Below, piece after piece: positions 1 through 5,329 of a DNA stretch of 7,505 nucleotides. The stretch spans positions 97,359 through 104,863 of the forward strand of contig NVVI01000003.1 in assembly GCA_002402165.1 (NCBI GenBank), written 5' to 3'. Each line of letters opens with the position of its first letter. Position 1 is the first letter of the stretch. The DNA comes from Flavobacteriales bacterium. GTDB taxonomy: Bacteria > Bacteroidota > Bacteroidia > Flavobacteriales_E > Vicingaceae. Made by a program: the position numbers and the translations under genes. The notes beneath the pieces were generated by a model, which did no database searches, was not told where the DNA came from, and was given only the letters and a program-made list of their open reading frames with translations.

Positions 1-687
1 AGCAGAGTGTATGATCAAATAAGGCAATCTATTGCTTATTCAGGGAAAAATGTAAAGATATGTGCTTCACATGCTGGACTAACATTAGGAGAAGATGGTG
101 CAACCCATCAGGTGTTAGAAGATATTGGTATGATGAAAATGTTGCCAGGAATGACTGTAATCAATCCTTGTGACTACAACCAAACTAAGGCTGCTACTAA
201 AGCAATTGCTGATCATAAAGGTCCTGTTTACTTGCGTTTTGGAAGACCAAAAGTACCTGTATTTATGAATGAACCTTTTATTATTGGTAAAGCCATTCTA
301 TTACAAGAAGGAACTGATGTAAGTATTTTTGCTACTGGTCATTTGGTATGGGAAGCATTACAAGCTTGTGAAATTTTAGAAGAAAAAGGAATTAGTGCTG
401 AGGTTATAAATATTCATACCATTAAACCTTTGGATGAAATTGCAGTCTTAGATTCAGCAAACAAAACAAAATGTGTGGTAACTGCTGAGGAACATATGAA
501 AAATGGAGGGTTAGGTGATAGCATTGCTCAAGTAATAAGCCACAATAATCCTATGCCTATTGAATATGTTGCTGTAAATGATAGTTTTGGAGAAAGTGGA
601 ACTCCAGATCAATTAATGGAAAAATATGGTTTAAATGCCGATGCGATTGTAGTTGCTGCCGAAAAAGCAATTGCTCGAAAAAGATAA
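1..687 (+). CDS. Transketolase, C-terminal subunit (5'-truncated by window edge)
   Basis: The reading frame is open from base 1 (Ser-Arg-Val-Tyr-Asp-Gln...), so the GTG at 7 is an internal Val codon and the true start lies upstream. 228 residues are visible of a family usually near 315. The first part (visible residues about 15-85) is the end of the pyrimidine-binding domain, with the typical SHAGLTLGEDGATHQ stretch followed by ED, MLPGM and VYLRFGR. Residues about 100-225 form the transketolase C-terminal domain (SIFATGH, INIHTIKPLD, EEHMKNGGLG). Split transketolases of this type work as two chains, and the N-terminal chain that supplies the thiamine diphosphate site is probably encoded just upstream, outside the window. 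The enzyme transfers two-carbon ketol units in the non-oxidative pentose phosphate pathway in the cytoplasm. An intrinsic terminator follows 23 bp after the stop. Family assignment is firm; the pairing with an upstream gene is inference. Confidence 0.93.
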   Translation, partial: SRVYDQIRQSIAYSGKNVKICASHAGLTLGEDGATHQVLEDIGMMKMLPGMTVINPCDYNQTKAATKAIADHKGPVYLRFGRPKVPVFMNEPFIIGKAILLQEGTDVSIFATGHLVWEALQACEILEEKGISAEVINIHTIKPLDEIAVLDSANKTKCVVTAEEHMKNGGLGDSIAQVISHNNPMPIEYVAVNDSFGESGTPDQLMEKYGLNADAIVVAAEKAIARKR

Positions 688-710
688 TTTTAAACTCAAA
701 ATAAAAAAAT

Positions 711-744
711 AAAGTCCGCTAGCATATTGTTGGTGGACTTTTTT
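711..744 (+). terminator. Intrinsic terminator after the transketolase gene
   Basis: AAAGTCC (711-717) pairs perfectly with GGACTTT (735-741). The stem continues inward through G718-T734, C719-G733, T720-G732 and A721-T731, and a run of six T (739-744) follows. The hairpin lies directly before the sigma factor gene, whose ATG at 754 is only 10 bp beyond the T run. Confidence 0.85.
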
Positions 745-753
745 GGTTTATAT

Positions 754-1302
754 ATGGAACATTATTCTGACGATAAATTACTAAGTATGTTTCGAGAAGA
801 AGATTCTCGGAACTATGCATACAACCTTATTGTTAGGAAACACCAAGAAAGACTTTACTGGCACATAAGAAGAATGGTTATTGTTCATGAGGATGCTGAT
901 GATGTAGTTCAAAATACTTTAGTAAAAGCTTGGAAAGGACTTCATAACTTTAAAGAAGAAGCAAAGCTATACACTTGGCTTTATAGAATAGCAACTAATG
1001 AAGCCATCACTTTCTTAAACAAGAAAAGAAAACGATTTTTTATTTCTATAGTTGATGTAGAACATGAATTATCAGAACACTTAGCAAGTGATGAAAATTA
1101 TAGTGGAGATGAAATACAATTAATATTGCAAAAAGCAATTTTAACCTTACCAGAAAAACAACGATTAGTTTTTAACATGAAATATTATGGTGAAATGAAA
1201 TATGAAGAAATGTCAACTATTTTAGATACATCTATTGGAGCACTAAAAGCTTCTTATCATCATGCAGTAAAAAAAATAGAAAATTATATTAAAGAAGATT
1301 AA
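754..1302 (+). CDS. ECF-type RNA polymerase sigma factor
   Basis: 182-residue sigma-70 family protein of the extracytoplasmic-function class. Region 2 spans residues about 20-90: a helical start (YNLIVRKHQERLYWHIRRM), then the DADDVVQNTLVKAWKGL segment typical of region 2.2, then YTWLYRIATNEAITFLNKKRKR, which fits regions 2.3-2.4 contacting the -10 element. Region 4 spans about 120-178 (LTLPEKQRLVFNMKYYGEMKYEEMSTIL, then a helix-turn-helix with GALKASYHHAVKKI), which would bind the -35 element. An in-frame TTG at 727 would add nine residues, but those codons lie within the upstream terminator stem and T run, so the ATG at 754 is preferred. It is first in a three-gene operon with a probable anti-sigma factor and an exported sensor-like protein, which suggests it answers an envelope signal. 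No convincing promoter of its own was found in the 66 bp upstream. The regulon is unknown. Confidence 0.9.
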   Translation: MEHYSDDKLLSMFREEDSRNYAYNLIVRKHQERLYWHIRRMVIVHEDADDVVQNTLVKAWKGLHNFKEEAKLYTWLYRIATNEAITFLNKKRKRFFISIVDVEHELSEHLASDENYSGDEIQLILQKAILTLPEKQRLVFNMKYYGEMKYEEMSTILDTSIGALKASYHHAVKKIENYIKED

Positions 1303-1334
1303 ACCTTTTTGAAAAAAAACAGTCAAAGAAGCAA

Positions 1335-1787
1335 ATGGAAAACAAAAAAACCATATCAGATAATTTGAAAAATGAAGCTCCTTTTCTCTCAAAAATTGAG
1401 AAAATAAATCATTTTTCTACTCCAAATAATTACTTTGAAGTTTTACCTGAAGTAATTTCATCTAAAAATGTGAATACTAATAAATTACAATTTTTATTTG
1501 ACAAATTGTCATACAAGGTTTTAGTGCCTATTTCAATGTTCGCAGTATTATTATTTATTGTATTCAATATGAATAGTAACAGCATAGAAGAAGGACTAAC
1601 TAATGAGCAATTATGCGAACTAATATTAGAAGAAGTTTATATAGAAATAGATGACTATTTAGTCTATGAATCCTATGCAGAATTAATAGAAGAAGATGAA
1701 ATTGACACCTCAACTGACACCGAGGAATACATTAATTATTTATTAGAAAACGATATCGATATCAACTCAATCATAGAAGAATTATAA
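1335..1787 (+). CDS. Single-pass membrane protein, probable anti-sigma factor
   Basis: A 150-residue protein encoded 32 bp after the sigma factor. Residues 1-61 are cytoplasmic in character and include a FSTPNNYFEVLPEVI stretch (27-41), resembling the 'P.NYFe.LP' motif of short membrane proteins encoded beside ECF sigma factors in Bacteroidota. One transmembrane helix spans about 62-79 (VLVPISMFAVLLFIVFNM). Residues 81-150 contain no Lys or Arg, but 24 Asp/Glu, so this tail is strongly acidic and predicted periplasmic. There is no recognisable zinc anti-sigma motif. Position in the operon and topology suggest it holds the sigma factor at the membrane and releases it on a periplasmic signal. 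That role is inference; the sequence itself only shows the membrane segment, the N-terminal motif and the charge pattern. Confidence 0.8.
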   Translation: MENKKTISDNLKNEAPFLSKIEKINHFSTPNNYFEVLPEVISSKNVNTNKLQFLFDKLSYKVLVPISMFAVLLFIVFNMNSNSIEEGLTNEQLCELILEEVYIEIDDYLVYESYAELIEEDEIDTSTDTEEYINYLLENDIDINSIIEEL

Positions 1788-1800
1788 CCCTTATAAAACA

Positions 1801-2304
1801 ATGATTATGAAAAATATAAAAACAATTACAACACTTACTCTTGCTCTACTCTTATCTACTTTAGTATTTGGACAAGGAGAAAAAAACAAAAGGCCAAGTA
1901 AAGAAAAAATTAAAACCATGAAAATTGGCTACATCACCAACAAACTTAGCCTCACTAGCGAAGAAGCTCAAAAATTTTGGCCTGTTTACAATGAGTTTGA
2001 AGCTAAGATGGATGCTATGCGTAAAAAACGTAAAGAAGCTCACAGAGGTATTAAGTCTAATACAGAGCTATCTAATTCTGAAGTTGAAAAAATGGTTGAC
2101 AATCATATTATAATGGAGCAAAAGGAATTAGACATTAAAAAACAGTACCATGCTAAGTTTAAAGCTGTGCTCCCTATAAAAAAAGTAGCAAAACTCTATA
2201 GAGCAAACCAAGGCTTTAAACGTGACCTCCTTAAAAAAATTAGAGATCATAAATCACCTAGAGATGGAGAACAAAAAAGTCCTCCTTCTGAAAAAAAACA
2301 TTAA
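1801..2304 (+). CDS. Exported Spy/LTxxQ-like sensor protein of the ECF sigma operon
   Basis: A 167-residue protein starting 13 bp after the probable anti-sigma gene. A signal peptide is clear: a short basic start (MKNIK), a hydrophobic core (residues about 9-22) and likely cleavage near VFG/QG (24-25). An ATG at 1807 would start two residues later and is equally plausible. The mature part is helical and rich in Lys/Arg, with LSLTSEEAQKFWPVYNEFEAKM (49-70) matching the first LTxxQ-type helix of Spy/CpxP-like periplasmic proteins, and a second conserved-looking part at 122-146 (VLPIKKVAKLYRANQ, then FKRDLL). Proteins of this form follow ECF sigma and anti-sigma genes in many flavobacteria and are often named sensors of ECF-type sigma factors. 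By my count the mature chain has 37 Lys/Arg against 20 Asp/Glu, opposite in charge to the neighbour's tail. A strong terminator lies 4 bp downstream, closing the operon. Confidence 0.85.
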   Translation: MIMKNIKTITTLTLALLLSTLVFGQGEKNKRPSKEKIKTMKIGYITNKLSLTSEEAQKFWPVYNEFEAKMDAMRKKRKEAHRGIKSNTELSNSEVEKMVDNHIIMEQKELDIKKQYHAKFKAVLPIKKVAKLYRANQGFKRDLLKKIRDHKSPRDGEQKSPPSEKKH

Positions 2305-2308
2305 AATT

Positions 2309-2339
2309 AATGCCTAACTATATTAGTTAGGCATTTTTT
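2309..2339 (+). terminator. Intrinsic terminator of the sigma operon
   Basis: TGCCTAACTA (2311-2320) and TAGTTAGGCA (2324-2333) form a perfect 10-bp stem with a TAT loop. It extends by A2310-T2334 and A2309-T2335, and six T (2334-2339) follow. It marks the end of the three-gene transcription unit and separates it from the TPR gene. Confidence 0.92.
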
Positions 2340-2345
2340 ATCTAC

Positions 2346-2376
2346 TTGACTTTCTCACTAAAAAAGACTAACTTCG
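2346..2376 (+). promoter_or_regulatory. Candidate Bacteroidota promoter upstream of the TPR gene
   Basis: TTG (2346-2348) lies 20 bp before TAACTTCG (2369-2376), which matches the Bacteroidota -7 element TAnnTTTG except for one base. It would start transcription near 2382-2385, about 65 bp before the TPR start codon. It lies outside the proposed cassette, as expected if the cassette gene is transcribed from a resident promoter. The match is imperfect, so this is tentative. Confidence 0.35.
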
Positions 2377-2431
2377 TTTAACACTTTAATGTAAAGAACA
2401 TTAAAACGCTTCCAACAAAAGCGTTAGCTGC
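2373..2431 (+). repeat. Left attC-like palindromic site with cassette junction
   Basis: The outer arm TTCGTTTAACACTTT (2373-2387) contains GTTTAAC (2376-2382), a perfect fit to the integron R'' consensus RYYYAAC. The right end is AAAGCG then GTTAGCT (2423-2429), a 6/7 fit to the R' consensus GTTRRRY. Between them are two smaller inverted repeats: TTTAATGT (2385-2392) with ACATTAAA (2398-2405), and AACGCTT (2405-2411) with AAGCGTT (2419-2425). GTTAGCT does not complement GTTTAAC. It complements the far site at 4701-4707, as expected for a junction created by cassette insertion after G2423. Reading it as a recombination site is inference. Confidence 0.55.
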
Positions 2432-2447
2432 AACCACAAAAACGATA

Positions 2448-4706
2448 ATGAAACGATACGAAAAAATAATATTAATCATTTTTGGTGTTGCATTCGTGCT
2501 TCAACTATTGGCATTTCCAGGAAAAAGTGCATTGCTTGCTCTTACAACTTGGCTATTATCTGCTTCTTATCTTATTGGGGGCTATTGGCTCTTTGAAGCA
2601 AAAAAAAATAAAAGAATTGCAATCTCAATAATATCGGGGATAGTTCTTTCATTTTCGCTTTTCAACTTGCCTTTTTTGATATGGGTAAATAAAGAATCTT
2701 ATTACTATTTCCTTCCTATTGCAAATGGACTACTAGTTATATTCTTATTAGGTTTCTTATTTCTAAAAAGAAAATCAGATACCAATTTTAGAAGTATTAA
2801 ATTAATTTTTATACGCTCATTAGTTATTCTATCAGTAACCTCTTTTTTTACATACACTCCAATATCATTCAAACCATATAGAACTATTCTTTACTCACTT
2901 AATAATGGACGTGATTATATTCAGGCTAACATACGAATGTTTGATTATACCGAAGAATGTGAAGATGCTCTTGATAAAGGCGAATGTGACAGAGCAATTC
3001 AATTTGCCTTAAAAGCAAATGACGCAGGAAAGACTTGGCTTGGTGTACCATTGGAAAACCAAAAAGACTCATTAAATAATGAATACACCGATTTAATGCA
3101 AGAATATTCAAGCCAAAGCCAACTTTGGCAAATAAGTGGAACGTTTAGCAATCTACATAAAGCATATAAATGCAAAGCAGATGAACATTATAAAAATAAA
3201 CAATATGAACAGGCTTTAAATTATTATATTAAATCAGATAAGACACTTACGAATTATGAACGCAAATCTGAATATTGGAAGATTGAACAGGTTTACTCTA
3301 AAAATTTACTCGCCCTCTGCTACAAAAAACTATACAATTATGAATATGCAGATTCTCTTTTTGTTGAAGCAATAGAACAATATCAAGCTATTAAGGACAC
3401 AACTGACAGGAATGTAGCAATTTTCTATAGCAATCTTGCCGAATCAATGTCTGAACAGGCTGAATTCGGATATTCTAATCTATTTTATAAAACAGCAGTT
3501 ATAATTCTCCAAAAAGACAGTTTAGATGAAGAAAACAGAAAAGATATAATTGAAAACTATCACAACCTAATAAAAAATCATCTACGAACTGACAGCTTAG
3601 AACAAGCTAAATTCTATATTGAAAAAACCTTTAAAGTAGTTGATAAGACTTCCGTTCATTTTTGTAATACAAACTTATATGAAGGACTTTATTTTTATAA
3701 ATTAAGTCAATATAGAAAAGCTGATGAAGTTCTTCTCGAATGCCTAGATTGTTACAAAGGCATTCTAGAACCAACAAGTCAAAACATAGCAGAAAACTAC
3801 TTAATATTAGCTCAGGTGAAAATTACACTTGCAGAATATGATAAAGCAAGGAATTTCTTGAGCAAAGGAATAGATATAACAGTTGAAAACTATGGGGAAA
3901 ATAGTGCCCGATTAGCCAATTACCTGAAAGTAGATGCACACCTTGATAAAGAACTTGGAAATTATCAAGAATCTGAAATAAAATATCACCAAGTACTCAC
4001 AACTTACATCAATGAACTTGGAGAAAGAAATAATAAAATACCAGAAGTTCTATCTAGTTTGGCTGACCTTGAAATAATACTTGCAAAGTTCGGTAAAGCA
4101 AAAAATCATTCTGACAGTTCAATGTCTATTGCAAATTACTTTGTTGACCTTGATAATCCAGCTGTAACAGGCTTAATAAATAATGCTGCATATATCAACT
4201 ATTATATTGGTAATTACAATATTTCTGATTCTCTTTATCAAAAGACAATAAAAATTAATAAGGAATTTGAACTACAATCCACAGCAACTTATGCTCTTGC
4301 ATTAAACGGACTTGGACTTATAATGACTGCAAAAAAAGAATATAAAAAAGCAGATTCTTTATTCATCCAAACACTAAAGCTACACAAAGAAATATTTACA
4401 GAGAACCATCCATTTACAGCAGTAGTATATTTAAACTATGCCAGTCTAAAAATAGAGCAAAAGAAGTTTAAAGAAGTGAAAGAAATGTTAACTAAATCAT
4501 TAGACATCAGCAAACAATTCTTTGACATTAAACACGATATTTTTGCAGACATTTATACAGCCTTTGGAGATTTAGCTAAAAAAGAAAAACAACCTAAAAT
4601 CGCTAAAGACTATTATCAAAAAGCACTTGATATTTATCTCGGAAAATTTGAAGCTAATCATATAAAAGTAATATCCATAAAAGAAAAATTAAAAGGCAGC
4701 AGCTAA
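2448..4706 (+). CDS. Five-helix membrane protein with C-terminal tetratricopeptide repeats
   Basis: 752 residues. Five hydrophobic segments fall at about 4-23, 27-49, 56-79, 85-106 and 116-136. The basic residues (MKRYEK, EAKKNKR, and KRKS through RSIK) alternate so that the N-terminus is predicted cytoplasmic and everything after residue 137 periplasmic. Residues about 160-740 are helical repeats of TPR type. Recognisable units include ADEHYKNKQYEQALNYYIKS (244-263), the NYEYADSLFVEAIEQY region (297-312), LAEYDKARNFLSKGIDI (461-477), GNYQESEIKYHQVL (504-517) and KKEYKKADSLFIQTLKLHKE (629-648). Several are spaced about 42 residues apart with an N.P.TA... linker, as in kinesin light chain-like TPRs. 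TPRs bind other proteins; no catalytic domain, kinase or DNA-binding domain is seen, and the partner is unknown. The TAA stop lies within the right attC-like box, and the last Ser-Ser codons are part of that site, so the C-terminus is set by the cassette end. Confidence 0.85.
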   Translation: MKRYEKIILIIFGVAFVLQLLAFPGKSALLALTTWLLSASYLIGGYWLFEAKKNKRIAISIISGIVLSFSLFNLPFLIWVNKESYYYFLPIANGLLVIFLLGFLFLKRKSDTNFRSIKLIFIRSLVILSVTSFFTYTPISFKPYRTILYSLNNGRDYIQANIRMFDYTEECEDALDKGECDRAIQFALKANDAGKTWLGVPLENQKDSLNNEYTDLMQEYSSQSQLWQISGTFSNLHKAYKCKADEHYKNKQYEQALNYYIKSDKTLTNYERKSEYWKIEQVYSKNLLALCYKKLYNYEYADSLFVEAIEQYQAIKDTTDRNVAIFYSNLAESMSEQAEFGYSNLFYKTAVIILQKDSLDEENRKDIIENYHNLIKNHLRTDSLEQAKFYIEKTFKVVDKTSVHFCNTNLYEGLYFYKLSQYRKADEVLLECLDCYKGILEPTSQNIAENYLILAQVKITLAEYDKARNFLSKGIDITVENYGENSARLANYLKVDAHLDKELGNYQESEIKYHQVLTTYINELGERNNKIPEVLSSLADLEIILAKFGKAKNHSDSSMSIANYFVDLDNPAVTGLINNAAYINYYIGNYNISDSLYQKTIKINKEFELQSTATYALALNGLGLIMTAKKEYKKADSLFIQTLKLHKEIFTENHPFTAVVYLNYASLKIEQKKFKEVKEMLTKSLDISKQFFDIKHDIFADIYTAFGDLAKKEKQPKIAKDYYQKALDIYLGKFEANHIKVISIKEKLKGSS

Positions 4707-4898
4707 CAATGGCTAAAAAACATAGGGGTTTTGGTGGTAAATTGGAAGTTCAGAGCTTTGATTGAAAACCGCCAAACCAAAATTTTGATAACGAAAAAAG
4801 AAAATTAATTATAAAAATATTTGGCTTGGCTAAGTGCTAAATTGAAAGGGCAGAGTTTCAAACTCCTCTACGATTTCTTAGCCTAAGCGTTAAACGAA
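4699..4898 (+). repeat. Right attC-like palindrome after the TPR gene
   Basis: Four boxes in integron attC order can be read: R'' AGCTAAC (4701-4707, 6/7 to RYYYAAC), L'' GGCTAA (4711-4716), L' TTAGCC (4878-4883, exact complement of L'') and R' GTTAAAC (4889-4895, 7/7 to GTTRRRY). Spacers of 3 bases (left) and 5 bases (right) would form an unpaired internal loop. The interior has further hairpins: TTTTGGT (4729-4735) with ACCAAAA (4776-4782), and GCTTGGCTAAG (4824-4834) with CTTAGCC-T-AAGC (4877-4888, one bulged T). At about 195 bp between the outer boxes it is longer than most attC sites. It fills the whole 201-bp gap between the two convergent genes and holds no coding region that I can see. 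Confidence 0.55.
4738..4861 (+). repeat. Imperfect direct repeat inside the right palindrome
   Basis: TAAATTGGAAGTTCAGAG (4738-4755) recurs exactly 100 bp later as TAAATTGAAAGGGCAGAG (4838-4855). Over 24 bases, 18 match by my alignment. GGCTAA also occurs before both copies (4711-4716 and 4828-4833). This suggests that the right site is two tandem copies of one palindromic repeat, the second missing its outer left arm. Confidence 0.5.
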
Positions 4899-4907
4899 AA
4901 ATCACAA

Positions 4908-5324
4908 TTACTTTTCCCAAATTAACTTCTTTCCAAAACCTAAGGTGTTGTCTGTCATTTTAACCCAGTTGAGTTGTATTGCCCAAATTAGAGATGGCTT
5001 AGCCTTTGCAAAAGGAAATTTTTGATAATACGTTTTATAGTAGCCTTTAGCTTGTTCTTCTGTAGGGCTGATGAATTTACCCGTAAACTGAATCCCTTGT
5101 ATTTTAGTTACAGTAGTTACTCCATTCTGTACGCTACCTCCTATCTCGTTGTTTTGTATTGCTTCTTTTATATGCCTGGTCTTGTTATCTGACAAGAATA
5201 TGAGTGTTTTATCCATCTCATCAAATACATAAAAACAATTGGCGCAATAGGGCTGGTTATTAACCGAAGTAGCTATAGTTAATACTTTATTCTTTTGGAG
5301 GTAATCAATAATTTTTGATTCCAT
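4908..5324 (-). CDS. yhbP: YhbP/UPF0306-type pyridoxamine 5'-phosphate oxidase-like protein
   Basis: 138 residues, complete, a usual length for this small FMN-binding split-barrel family. It aligns from memory with E. coli YhbP along its length: an N-terminal helix and strand (VLTIATSVNNQPYCANCFYVFD, 14-35), SDNKTRHIKEA (45-55), KIQGIQFTGKF (74-84), FPFAKAKPSLIWAIQL (103-118) and the diagnostic C-terminal TDNTLGFGKKLIW (124-136). The family resembles pyridoxamine phosphate oxidases, but its substrate is not established, so no reaction is assigned. Its ATG comes 5 bp after the stop of the upstream protease gene on the same strand, so the two are very likely cotranscribed and possibly translationally coupled. 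It converges on the TPR cassette, and its stop codon lies 9 bp from the end of the palindromic site. The gene symbol reflects homology only. Confidence 0.87.
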   Translation of the reverse strand: MESKIIDYLQKNKVLTIATSVNNQPYCANCFYVFDEMDKTLIFLSDNKTRHIKEAIQNNEIGGSVQNGVTTVTKIQGIQFTGKFISPTEEQAKGYYKTYYQKFPFAKAKPSLIWAIQLNWVKMTDNTLGFGKKLIWEK

Positions 5325-5329
5325 TTGAA

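Larger units (their letters stand above)
2424..4889 (+). mobile_element. Putative integron-like single-gene cassette carrying the TPR gene
   Basis: Cutting at G^TT on both sides gives a 2466-bp unit containing one complete gene, with 24 bp before its ATG and an attC-like palindrome after it. The octamer AAGCGTTA occurs at both boundaries (2419-2426 and 4885-4892). The inner edges GTTAGCTGC (2423-2431) and GCAGCTAAC (4699-4707) are exact reverse complements, and so are the outer flanks TTCGTTTAAC (2373-2382) and GTTAAACGAA (4889-4898). Removing the unit would restore a symmetric site between the sigma operon terminator and the YhbP-like gene. In integrons this arrangement arises when IntI recombines a circular cassette with another site. 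No integrase gene is visible in the window, so an isolated cassette of a distant or lost integrase, or another tyrosine recombinase system, is possible. An unrelated palindromic repeat pair is the main alternative. Confidence 0.55.

Noticed and set aside
7..9. GTG at 7 as the start of the transketolase gene
   Set aside because: The frame is open to base 1 and the visible protein begins in the middle of the pyrimidine-binding domain, so the gene continues upstream.
727..753. In-frame TTG start nine codons before the ECF sigma ATG
   Set aside because: These codons lie within the terminator stem and T run, and the extra residues do not belong to the sigma-70 family; ATG 754 gives the normal N-terminus.
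1861..2113. Short open frames on both strands inside the Spy-like sensor gene (1861-2043 minus, 1925-2113 plus)
   Set aside because: They lie inside a well-supported gene in other frames and show no domain or signal of their own.
2341..2447. CRISPR-like or phage attachment structure in the repeat-rich leader of the TPR gene
   Set aside because: There are no regularly spaced direct repeats with spacers, no cas genes and no tRNA gene nearby.
2926..3111. 61-codon open frame on the minus strand within the TPR gene
   Set aside because: It is antisense to a long coding frame, with no recognisable protein features.
4824..4888. Hairpin GCTTGGCTAAG / CTTAGCC-T-AAGC as an intrinsic terminator for the YhbP-like gene
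   Set aside because: On the minus strand it is followed by a mixed A/T stretch without a clean T run and has a long loop, so the recombination-site reading fits better; a weak terminator role is not excluded.
2419..4892. AAGCGTTA direct repeats as a transposon target-site duplication
   Set aside because: The octamers are embedded in longer inverted complementarities, and no transposase or conventional terminal inverted repeats bound the segment; a G^TT cassette junction explains more of the sequence.
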